Below, piece by piece: positions 24,239 to 37,398 of a stretch of 64,000 bases of DNA. Location: the NCBI GenBank assembly GCA_910574455.1, contig CAJSYZ010000011.1, positions 1,674,001 through 1,738,000 on the forward strand, given 5' to 3'. Made by a program: the position numbers and the translations under genes. The first letter of the stretch is position 1. Each line of letters opens with the position of its first letter. This DNA comes from Trichaptum fuscoviolaceum. Lineage: Eukaryota; Basidiomycota; Agaricomycetes; Hymenochaetales; Trichaptaceae. The notes below the pieces were generated by a model. It saw only the letters and a list, made by a program, of their open reading frames with translations, did no database searches and had not been told where the DNA came from.

Positions 24239-24809
24239 AGCCTCAAGGTAATCTATTGCTTGGATACAAAGTGAGACGGGCACCCTCGTCCGACCGATCG
24301 AGTTCGCGGGGTGTATAAATGAATGAGCTCCAAGGAAGGGGATAGAGCGATTCGCTGTCTTGAGGCATTAGCGCCGAGTTATTATAAGACAACTAGAGTT
24401 TGGCCTAAGCGACTGAAGTAGTATAGAGACGCGTGTAGTCAGGAAGTTGAAAGCATAACGGTGAAGGGTCGATTGGGAAACAGTTGCTCCTAAAAGAACG
24501 TTAGGCCCAGATTTGAGGATGTGGCATTGGTATGTATCAAGTGATAGCCTTCGCCGGACAAGGGCCCAACCTAAAACAATGAATTCTGGCAGAAAGCTAC
24601 AGATTGATCGGGCCAATTTGCCGGGTACACCAGCTAATCCCGCCAGGGACGGCACGCGCTCTCTTTGTGTCTTTGTTCCAACTTTCCTCGCCGGGTGTGC
24701 ACAGAATTCTTGAGTAGTGTTGAGCTGCAACGAGGAAAGGAATTAAACAAAATCAAATGTATGTCTCATATTATAACTGACATGCGGTGGTGCGGGCTGG
24801 GCTAACCTG
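24239..24809. other. Intergenic, no gene seen
   Basis: This lies between the HMG-box gene start and the alkyltransferase-like gene end. A minus-strand frame at 24368-24730 is open for 120 codons but has no motif or splice partner. Confidence 0.45.
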
Positions 24810-25432
24810 TCATTGTTGCCGAGTGCTGACGATGTCGCTGGCCTCAGCACTCGATTGACTATTCGCTTCTTCTTCTGGATTTTCCTCATCGCCATGCTCG
24901 ATATCAAGATTGATTTCCTGCGGGAACCATCCGTATGTGTCCCATCTTACAGCAAACTCATTTTCTCTAGTCACCCGTATTTCCACACCTTCCGCCTCTA
25001 AAGCTTCTCTTTGTCGCTGAGCACCACTCGTTCCTGGGCCGCGTGAAGAAATTTTCCCTGTGGACGAGACGACACGCTGCCATGGTATATCTGTGCTTGG
25101 GTCCAGGAACTTCAAGGCTGTGACGAAGGCGAAGGAATCAAGGACCACCACATAGATATGTAACGGGCCTACTCACCCTGTCCGACGTGTCGTGAATGCC
25201 GAGGCATGCCAATTAACTTCGCAATATGCCCTGATGGACCCAAATTCAAGTCCGCGATAATGATATCCTTGACGAGAAGCAAGCTCACCATAGCTAGTAA
25301 CCTTTCCAAATGGTATTTGTCGTACAGCCTGATACACCTATCAAATCGGGGCCAATTGGAAAATCTCATGCAAGTAACATTAAACAGACCACGCTCTATA
25401 CTCACAGATGCGTGAAATTCTGCTGAATCCAT
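24810..25432 (-). CDS. ATL1: Alkyltransferase-like protein (ATL, O6-alkylguanine lesion sensor)
   Basis: Four exons, 25406-25432, 25289-25337, 25177-25230, 24810-25117, give 145 residues. The fold matches the C-domain of O6-methylguanine methyltransferase (VYQAVRQIPFGKVTSYGHIA, GMPRHSRHVGQALK). The catalytic PCHRV is replaced by PWQRV: tryptophan is at residue 56 where cysteine would accept the alkyl group. ATL proteins therefore cannot repair. They bind and flip O6-alkylguanine and pass it to nucleotide excision repair. Tyr25, Arg39 and Trp56 here align with the residues known to hold the flipped base and fill the helix in fission yeast Atl1. The body ends at FPQEINLD and is followed by an acidic, serine-rich tail of about 30 residues that family members normally lack. 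Confidence 0.9.
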
Positions 25433-25670
25433 CGGAACACAAACACAATAAACTTTGCGGAGTTGTGGTTAACAGAAGAGATATCCAAACGCTAAGCGCC
25501 CATCGGCGACAAATTGAGGGGTTTGTGGGTCCACCTTGACTCATTATTCACGCGAACTCTAATGCCCATTTGTAGCGAGCAAAAAATGTCTTTCCTACCC
25601 GTAACAGTGATTCTCTACTTATACATCAAACAATCTACCTTCATCGAAGTCATACCCGCTGGTCCGCCAA

Positions 25671-28301
<2,631 letters not shown>

Positions 28302-29078
28302 TTTATGTAGTTCTTCATATCGATTAGTCGTTAACCATCAGCCATGAAGCTTTGGGATACTTACCTGCTGGTGGTTAGAGGGTAAGAACCGGCGAAAGTT
28401 TTTCGAGCTGGCATATAAAGATAACCACGAGGCGGAAGCGATAAGATAAGATACTAATGCGACAGCCGAGATCATCTGAGATAACAACGTACCAAACGGG
28501 CACTAATTTTTGAATGCGAATGCGAGTCCTTCTCTTAGACACTGAGGACGACAAAAGCTGTAGAGAAATGAGCTGCTGTTGAGATTCACACGAGGTCTAA
28601 AAACTACTCTTTATATGAAACGACCTTATCTAAAGTGCTTCAAGTTTCTTATGTTCTAGTACCTATTTTTGTGCCCGTTGCAATTCCGTTCGTCCCATTT
28701 TCCGAATTACCCGCTGCAATCCCAGTAGACGTTGGATTTAACCGCATTTTAGAGGCTTTAATTATGGCGTCGATGATTTTAAGAATTTTTACCGTGGCGC
28801 CAAGAGTCAGGGAGACGGAATTGCAGCTGAGCTTTCCATCATAAATACATGGGGTACCCGACCATACTTCGAAGAGTTCAGACACTATACACTCCAAGCA
28901 AATACACTTGGGTGCCGCTTACATGTAAACATAAGGGAGGGAATCATCATCAAGTACGTCCAAGTGGGGATTACCCTCCTCACCCTCTCCACGGCCAGTA
29001 AATTTATTTTCGAATACAGATGCTTACCTTGTGGAAAAAATTGAGGAAAACCCGATGCCGAAGTTGTTGTTTGCGCAA
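28302..29078. other. Intergenic, no gene seen
   Basis: This holds the promoter side of the fusion gene and the 3' side of the AA9 gene. A minus-strand frame at 28649-28897 is open for 82 codons but has no domain and joins no exon. Confidence 0.5.
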
Positions 29079-30209
29079 TTATCCTTGCCACACCGCCTAT
29101 TATGACATTATCAGTGACTTTGAGTTAAACGATCATGTGTTTTAAAGCTCGACTTACGGGACCAGGTTGTGTATAGTTCGCCGGAACCTGCAGATTCAAA
29201 CGTAAGCAAGTTTATCCCATAAACTGGTGGTGAGCGAAGATTCGGATACGTACAGGGTAGTAGATGTTAATAAGAATACCAGGTTCATATCCGGTGTAAA
29301 CGCCTGGTATCGCAACCAAAGGTCCAGGTGTTCCATTGCCACCATTGATCACGTTAAGCTGGCCGCACGAGATCTAATTGTAATAATAGTTTTAGCTGAT
29401 TGTCACCTACGTATACATATGCACGACTTGTACTTACGTAGAACTGAGCACCACCGAATGTGGAGGCCGAGTGAAGAGCAATGTGCTCTATGCGAACCAG
29501 GTATTGACCTGAAGGGAGTGCCGTTGGAAGTTGGAAGGATACTCCCGCCGCGTTGTATGAAGGGAATGTTATAGAGGTGCCTCCGTCCGTAATCGGTGGA
29601 ATTTCGTACACCTACATTATGAGACATAGCGAGACCTTATGAGCAAGGAGCATACGTGTAGGTAATAACCTTTCATGCCTTGAACCAAACACTTCCTGAT
29701 CCGTCAAAAGATGATACATCACTCGGCGCTTTCGCCAAGTAAACATTTACGACCTAATTATACATCAGCACGATTGATGGCATGGGATTGGTGAAATGAT
29801 GCTTACGCCGGGATGGTAAATTGTCCCATCGCTCTGAATGCCGATAGTATCACCAGCCGAGACTGTCACTGTAGATGCAGTTGGATTTGTTACAGTGTCG
29901 TAGCATCTAAGATCGGCGCTCGTAACATCTGTCACCTGTGGGATGCCATGAATAAGCGCGGGGTCGCAATCATGGTGACAGTGAGCAGGGGATAATAAAT
30001 GCTTACAGGAGATCTTGAATTGTAGTTATTCGTTTGCCGGACGTATTGCCAGGCAGTTGTGACTACATCATCAATGACAAGTGAAGGGAAAGTATCTAGA
30101 AAACAATGAGAACAATCATGCCATGTCGCAAAGTCCTGATTCACATACAGTGGGACGTAGCTTGAGATGCTAGCGTAACCAGGAGGAAGGACAGAGTGAA
30201 GGACCTCAT
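29079..30209 (-). CDS. AA9 lytic polysaccharide monooxygenase (formerly GH61)
   Basis: Secreted copper enzyme that oxidatively cleaves cellulose. Eight exons, 30149-30209, 30007-30095, 29807-29935, 29679-29753, 29438-29611, 29254-29373, 29158-29187, 29079-29096, give 231 residues. The signal peptide ([19 protein letters not shown]) ends just before HYTFP. This gives a mature N-terminal histidine, the first ligand of the copper histidine brace. The second histidine is in [18 protein letters not shown] and the axial tyrosine in QFYISCGQ. The end [14 protein letters not shown] is canonical and needs the last 18-nt exon. There is no cellulose-binding module. The intron at 29612-29678 begins with GC (AAG|gcatga), because reading on would hit a stop; it is the only non-GT donor in my models. 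Confidence 0.95.
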
Positions 30210-31904
30210 GATGGGCAATCTAAACAAGCCTACCGTCATCCAATTTGCATATATACCCGAATTCAAGTCATCGCAGGGTCCAGATACTTATGTATCTTCC
30301 AGGGAGCTCGCCTTTGTAATCGAGTAGAAGTGATTAGCCAGTTGCATAGGATGTATAATATGAGAGATTGTGCTTAAATCCTCGTGCACCTTGCTTGCCG
30401 ATAACTGCTCGAAGCTTTTCCAGTTCAAATTGATACAGAGATCTAGGCATATCCACCTTGCATCACACACGCGCGATCTATTAGGGAGGAAGAAGGTTGA
30501 GTCATTTGCGCGTAGAGTGGTGAAAGAACTGGTATTTGCCGAATGAATAGGCAGTATCCGGTATATAAGGGTACATACCGAAGAATCCCCAATTTATCCG
30601 AATGGTTCAGTTACTGGGAAGTAATAGTGGACCTTTGCGGGTTCAGGACGCAAACGCAATGCGAAAAGGACAGGTCCCTAGCCGTCAAAAGCTTCGATTT
30701 GGTTCGTAGCCCGAGGATGACACAATGAGACGTATGGCAGAGGGTTGTGGAAGAGCTTCATAACGACTAAGAGCTTTACGAGGATGATTCGACTGATTTA
30801 GCTGAAGATCGCTGGTCAGCTTAGCTTCTGAAAAGCTTTTGAATACGATGAGACCCTCAGTCCAAAGGATCCACGGGCCCGAGAATAGTGACAGAGTCAG
30901 CATGCAAGACAAATTCTGACGAGGGTGAGGTTGGAGCTGAACAGGCAGCTGAACAGAGTTGAGCCAAGGCATCCACGCAAAAGTCGAAGTATTGTGTATA
31001 GTCACAGGGACGGCCTCAATTATTCATTTCCATCTTATGGCAAGCATGATGACTAGTGACTGTAATGGGTGAAAGTACATAGTGTCCCTATTGAAAGAAA
31101 TGTCATGAGCTTAAGTGAGTTTGACGAATGTACCAGTGTGAGCTTCGATTCCGTTTCCTGTGATACGTATTTAATATGTCACGTAGCCAACATCCATCAT
31201 ATGAAAGGCTATGTCAGAAGCAAACACAGCACGCTAGACTTATGACTCACCGCAGCAACTTCATCATGGCAGCTCACCCGTACTATACGACTGAAAAGCC
31301 AGCGACGAATGGACCTTAACGTTGTAACGCTTTCACAGGGTATACTGTGGCGATAGTTCCGTATATAAGGGTTCAAGATCTTCTTGCAATGAGCTAGCTC
31401 AACTTAGGCTTTGAGTTGTTGCCAACTTGAACTTTGTTGGGTTCAAGTTTTAAACGATGACTCTCATGTCCTCGGACACTGGCACTGCACACTGGCATCC
31501 AGTGCCAGTGAATTTTCCCACGGTTCTCTAAATTGATGTCCGAGTCCTCAAGGCTCAGTCGCCTTTGTTGAGTCTCTCTTGTCATGGGAGGGTTGCGATA
31601 AACACGCATCTTACATCGGAAAATACATATCCAGAGGCCCGGGTCTACATGAATGAAGCCGTCTTCTCCTATGCAGACCCTAAGGCATCGATGTGATGTA
31701 AAGCAGTATATCTTGCTGTGGCAAGTTAGAAATAATTCACATGCGGAACTTGTGTAATAATAGCAATCATCCCAACACAAAACATTCATGTCAGTATCAT
31801 GAAAAGCAAACCCAGACCTAAATACTAATGGCCGTCGGGGCTCCGACATGAATCACACGATAGACCAAATTCAGCCCAGAATCGCGGACCCCAGAGCCTC
31901 ACGA
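30210..31904. other. 1.7-kb gene-free interval with two orphan TATA motifs
   Basis: Frames at 30685-31005 and 31394-31849 (minus) are open but show no family motif or splice logic. TATATAAGGGT occurs on the plus strand near 30561 and again near 31363, each without a recognisable gene downstream. The left part should hold the AA9 promoter. Confidence 0.45.
30249..30257 (-). promoter_or_regulatory. TATA box of the AA9 gene
   Basis: GTATATATG on the minus strand lies 40-48 nt upstream of the ATG at 30209, a strong match at a typical distance for an inducible secreted-enzyme gene. Confidence 0.55.
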
Positions 31905-33857
31905 TCACTCATACATCTGCTCGTCCGAAGTACATGGCATGCCGAAGTACGTCCAGATATAACCTGCATCGAGGTCATCCGGCTCTGGCGTATCCTTCTT
32001 TCCGATAACTCCGTTGATTTCATAGACGGAGTGACGATTCTGTAGTAAGAATGATAGGACGAAAGCCATGAGTAAGCAATCGTGAAGCTAAAAGGTCGAC
32101 TTACAAGTCCGAGGGAAACCTTGATACCTGGAGGCCCTGGCTTGTACCTGATGAGCCGGACTTCCTCTTCTTCCGCCCCCTTGCCAGATTTGTCTTTAGA
32201 CAGAGCTTCGGTGAGAAGCAGAACATTCCGGGCAGCAACCTCGGCCTGGAAGTATGCGTTATGCCCTGCATTAATAGCTCCGAAAGCATCAGCGGCGTCG
32301 CCCACAACGAAGATATTCGGGAATGGTGTTTGTTCCAATTCAGGTTCGGACACCTGCTCATCTTCAACGGGATCAAATTCGGAAGGCGACGCAGAACTCG
32401 AGGGTGTAGTGTTTTCAAAGTACTCATCAACTGCAGTTTCTGATGGTTGAAGAGACGTTTTCTCTACAGACTCTGAAATAGTTTCCACAGATGAACCGGC
32501 GATATTTGGGACACCGAGTTGCATGGTAGGCAAAACGTAAGCAAGTTTCGTTTCTGGATCGACCGACTCCTTGGACAGTTGCTTGAGCATATCTGTATTG
32601 GGCGTTTGACCGGTGCAAAGAAGCTGGACGAATGCAACGTTAATACCCGTTATTTATCAGGAGAAGAAGCAAGCGCTTACGATGAGATCTGCGGCGATTT
32701 CGCGCCCCTTGAGTGTTTTTACGACACGCTGACCCTGCTTGTTCACTTTCCTATTTTCAGGCTTAGTAGATTCAAGGTCAAGACGCTCCCCTAAAAGCAG
32801 ATCGACTTGGAGATCCTCCATCGCCTTGATAACTACGACGGTGACGTATGTTATTCAGCCCAAAAGGATATCGTATTGATCTAACTTACTCTCATTGTGC
32901 ATAGCGGAATCAAAACGGGGAAGCAGACGGTGCCGAGAGTGTAACAAAGTCACCTGCTTCGCCGGATAGTATGATCGAATATCCGTGGCGAATTCTATTA
33001 GAGAAACCATGAAGATTTTGATATTACGAGATAGGAACATGACTTACGGATACCCAATGCCCCTCCGCCGACTACCAAGACGCTCTCCGCCTTCTCGATT
33101 CGCTTTTGACATCGCTTCAACCATGCAACGCCCTCTGCCTTCGTCCCATGATACTCATCCGTCTTCTCTTCCTCCACCTTCTCCGCTTCGTTCATCTGTT
33201 CCTTAACATGCCGACCCTCCAACTGAAGCTCTGCGGCACTCTCTTTAGCCCATAGGTTGATTGGAGCCGGTAGGTGACTGCCTAAGGCATAGATCGCATA
33301 CGCGAACGGGATTTGGGGCGAGGTAAAGCCGAGCTCAGGAAACGTCCGGTCGATTGTCACAGAGTGAGCGGACATGCTAGTAACAGATGCGTTTAAGACA
33401 AGATGTGGATGATCGGTAGGTAGCGGCTCTGAAGAAGGGTCCGGATTAAAGTTGAATATATTGTTGTATGGAATGACTGTGGATGTGAAATTAGGACAAG
33501 AATGAGGGTAAGCCAGATGCAGCTTACATGCTTTGTGCTCGTGTCCTGGGATGACCGCCATGCGAGGAATGACATATAAATCTTTACAGCACTTAACACA
33601 TGCCCCAAGATATATGAGACGTTACATACGATTGGCATGACTGGAAGAGAAATGAGCTACATGTATAATAGAGACGAATAGCAGCACACCTGTTTCTCTC
33701 AATCAAGATGACTCGATAATTTCTAGACAGGCTTTGCGAGAGAATCTGAACAGCCCTCCCACCTGAAACAACCTCTCGTCAGCTCCAAATGCGTGGCTAA
33801 AAGGGATGTCGCGAGCTCACCGCCATAGGAGCCACCGAGAACAACTACATTCTGCAT
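31905..33857 (-). CDS. FAD-dependent NAD(P)H oxidoreductase, AIFM2/FSP1-like
   Basis: Two-dinucleotide-fold flavoprotein related to FSP1/AMID and type II NADH dehydrogenases, which pass electrons from NAD(P)H to quinones. Nine exons, 33821-33857, 33690-33762, 33630-33640, 33528-33581, 33048-33476, 32890-32994, 32681-32832, 32105-32623, 31905-32039, give 504 residues. Seen: VVVLGGSYGGGRAV at the N-terminus (FAD), YVIPRMAVIPGHEHKAFIP, a second nucleotide fold VLVVGGGALGIQFATDI, LLCTGQTPNTDML and the closing FAD contact VVGDAADAFGAINAGHNA. The third exon is only 11 nt and is needed to read NSHANHLYVIPR. A 50-residue acidic, serine-rich insert precedes the last FAD motif. There is no mitochondrial presequence, so a cytosolic or lipid-droplet site is possible. 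Confidence 0.88.
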
Positions 33858-35470
33858 AGTAATATGATATAAGATAGAGAAGTATAAGGAGGGAGAGGGA
33901 GAACGGCGAGGGGGACGGGGGAGGACACGGTGGGATGTGAAGGGGAGGGAGTGGATTTTTATTTGGCGTGGAGAGTGTACGGGATTATCAGATAACCGAG
34001 GGTCGAATATTTACCCACGCCCTATAACTGGTCAAATTCCATTGAACCACGTCCGATCGGCCCAGACTGACCTTCCCACCAGGGCAATAATATTATCTGA
34101 TATCCCCTCCGTGTGTGTGACAAAGTTCCCCATCGGCCTTGTGCAAGTCGTCCAGCTACCGAATTATCGGCGTTCCATGACTTATTCTTGACAATCGTGA
34201 ACCATATCAGCTTCGTTATTCTCGCTCGGCATGTCCAGAAACTATGCTAAGATTCTAGAGTGAAGATCCGGAAGCAATCATTCGAATAAACTTGCAACGG
34301 TTGGTCTTCAGCATCTGCGCTTCATGTCTGTTTCTCGCCGTTCAAGCTGATGGGCTCACTTGAACTCACATGTCAGCGTATTGGCGCTGCTTGGCAATTT
34401 AGGACATGAAATCTATAAGCACCCCAAGCCCAGCTGACTGTTGATATCAAACTCACAAATCATCAGAAGCAGCCAGAATGGTAGTGTCTGCTACCAGGCC
34501 AATGGATGCTGTGCGACTGTGTGAGCATCAAGAACGGAGATGGGAACGGGACCAGAGTCATCCGTTCTTTTGGTCGGAACGTAGACTATAGAACGGGAAT
34601 GGACAGTAAGGCTGAATGGATCCTGAGTAATCGCATTAATGAGCGATGGCTGCTTCTCCTCCTTCGGTTTGTGCCAAACTTGTGGAAAATGACGAAGTTC
34701 GTCCTCAACGCCGAGTCGGGAATCTCCGGCTCGGAGACTCGGCATGATGATGAGCAAAACCTTATACTTACTATTGAAGTTGCCAATAATCTAATCTTAT
34801 CGCTTATCGGCCCTGACATTTGCGATCAAAGTTTCGACATGAAACGTCCGACAAGACGCTTCTTTCGCTACCGAAGAAATAGTAACAGCTTCTCCAAGCG
34901 AATAAATCATTTCGTACCGTCAACGTTCGGAGCATCGTGACTTAGTACTTGCGTCGTATTTTTTCCTTGGAAAGGAGAAGTGGCCTGATTTTAGGCCGAA
35001 GCCGTATAATGCGGCGGCCTCAAGGCGCTCCAGGAGCCTCATGGCTTCCATACTACCTATGCAGGTCAGGGGAAAATCTGAATAGGCTTTCTCGGAGCTC
35101 AGATTAATCTTCGGGCCTTGATATACCTAGAGGCTAGATCTGACTTTATTTGCATACTGGGCGACTTTCCGTAGGGACTTTCCGTAGGCTTGCGGAATAG
35201 AATACAGTTTTTTTAGATGATTCAAGTTGGAAAAGGCAATGAAGGCATTGTTTATATGTACCGGGGTCTGTGAATCCATAGGAAAAGGTCATCGCTAAGC
35301 ACACTTGCGGTGTCAAAAAGGGTCGCATCTAATCTGAAAGAATACAGAAAGCCTACGGAAATTATTCAAAAGTATCTTTAATTGGATGACTATTGAATGC
35401 AAAGGCATCATGATACGGGTAAACCCTGTCTACAAGTGTACATTTTACATAGATCACATAAGATATCTGA
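33858..35470. other. 1.6-kb interval, no confident gene
   Basis: A purine-rich G/A tract at about 33880-33960 sits upstream of the oxidoreductase start. Overlapping frames at 34491-34757 (minus) and 34506-34940 (plus) are open but without motifs. The rest is AT-rich with short frames. Confidence 0.4.
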
Positions 35471-36545
35471 TCATGACACTAGCACAAAGCAATGGCGAGC
35501 GATGTTCGCCAGTATCGAATGAAGCGAACCCGTTTTTTCGAGCATGGTCGTGTGGATCGTAATGTGCAATAGTCTGGAAGCAAAGGGCGCTTTGGCGAGC
35601 TGCTCCGCTAGGTCTGCAAAGGAACCGGCAATTTCCAGCGCGACGAGTGACCTGAATGTACCAAGCTTAAAATCGAACTTTAAGCGCGGCACAAGTTGTT
35701 CTAGTCTGATTTTGTATCCTGCGCCCTCACTTGTAAGGCTGGTAAGCGCAGGAAGTCTCCCAAGCGCTTTCATCAACAATGGCGTTAGTCCATATAAAGG
35801 GATCTTTACCGTTTTAAGTTTCGTTTGGACCAAGAAAAGTTCATAGAGAGAATTCTCGCCATTTTCGGGTGAATAATCCTCATCGCAACGCATCGTGAAC
35901 TCCGTCACACTTGAACAGACCCTTACTTCGTGTATGAGTGACGGAAGGTAGACTCGATACGACTCGTAATCGCGGAAGTCATAGTAGCGGAAGTCGATAA
36001 TTAGGATTTTCAAGCCTTTGACTAGAAACGTGGAAAGCAGATCCGACTCCTGTAGATTCTTTCCAGTTTCGAAGTTGAGTGTGAGTCCTTCAAGGTTCGG
36101 GAAAAGATTATCCCTCTTTTCATATGTTTGTTTGAAGACATCACCGTCGAATTCTTCCAAAAGCTTGACATCGCAATCTCCGAGAACGAGGCGTTTGACC
36201 CTCCCAGAGTATTTCGCCAGTATCCTCCAGTCTGCTTTAGAGATAGTATACTTGACACTTTCAGAGAGAAACTGTAATTCAAACTTGTTTCATTAAGGCG
36301 TTAAAAATGTGGTTGCAATGACTTACAATATTGTGCGGATAAAATCCAAGGAGATACATGATGGGGTAGAAGGAGTATAAGTTCCTCCACAGCTCGTCAA
36401 GAGCTGCCTTTGACCATATCGAGCATACTTGAGCGCAGGCCACCAAGTCTCCTCCGTTGCCGTCTGATGCAAGCAGTTCAAATACCCCCTTCCGTATCTC
36501 GAGCGAGTTGAATGCCCTTTGGCGTGCCGTCGTCATGCGAGGCAT
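35471..36545 (-). CDS. Short F-box-like protein
   Basis: Exons 36327-36545 and 35471-36271 (55-nt intron, phase 0) give 339 residues. The N-terminal module SLEIRKGVFELLASDGNGGD followed by LVACAQVCSIWSKAALDELW is a divergent F-box: helix, then ARVCK-like and ALDELWR motifs. It is followed by leucine-rich segments (LFPNLEGLTLNFE, LGRLPALTSLTSEG). The related two-exon proteins at 44517, 53261 and 53575 have 557-573 residues. This one stops about 220 residues earlier, inside the leucine-rich region, so it may be truncated or decaying. It is probably an SCF adaptor if functional. Confidence 0.65.
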
Positions 36546-37398
36546 CTTATATTGCAAATAGAGGGTGAGCGAAGAGCGAAGGGAGGCCGTAAGTGAAGGT
36601 CAGAAGCAAAGATGGGTCTGAGCTTTCCTGCGTCGATTTATAATTTATGGTTGTGGTTGTCTTATGTGGTGGATATAGTGACAGGACCACCCAAGCGCAA
36701 GTGAGTCAAGTGGTAGCGTATAATGCTGTGACAGGTGGAGCTGCTCCCTGTGTACATTGTGTTTGTCTGTGAATTTATTTCAATATGATAGCTACAAAAA
36801 TGCAACAGATCTCTTGACCCGATAGTATTCAAGTTGCGGAGTTTCATTCAAGTTACATAGTATGCGTAGGTATTATTCAAGTTCCGAAACAAATACAGTT
36901 GTTGATGACGTCATCTTGTATCTCTGCCATAGGATCGGCATATACTAGTAAGAGGGCGATATCGAGAGTGATGCACGAGATCCCCATTTATGTTTCATCT
37001 CTCTACTTACATCGACCACCATCAAGTAATATTATATCTCCTCACAACAACATTTCTTTTATCACCAATCCTGAGTCTGGAAAATCCGTGCCGGCTGTAC
37101 TTGCCGTCACTGTACGAATAACTCCGACTGAATAGTTGATCGGCTTGACATTCTGGCGTTGAAAGTTTTATTCTATCAAATATCGCACCTTCGCTTTGAA
37201 AGGGCTTGGTTAATCCGAACAGAAAATAACGGTTTTCACTTGACTCTGTTGTTTACGTAGTTATCTGCCAGAGCATACAGCAATACAGCGGCAGGTACGT
37301 TTACAGCAATGCACATTCGCTACGGTAGCTTAGCATTATCGTTTATTATATGAGGCTATGTATGCACAGATGTTTGGTTGTTTGAGCTATTATAATAA
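36546..37398. other. Intergenic, nothing seen
   Basis: This is an AT-rich interval between the short F-box gene and the 3' end of methyltransferase copy 2. Frames are short and without motifs. Confidence 0.5.

Noticed and set aside
29079..29187. Reading the AA9 3' end into a frame continuing [16 protein letters not shown]
   Set aside because: It would need an unusual gtcccg donor. The gtaagt splice at 29157 gives the canonical AA9 ending PGPAVWQG and a stop.
31394..31849. 151-codon minus-strand frame
   Set aside because: Residue composition and lack of domain or exon partners suggest chance openness.
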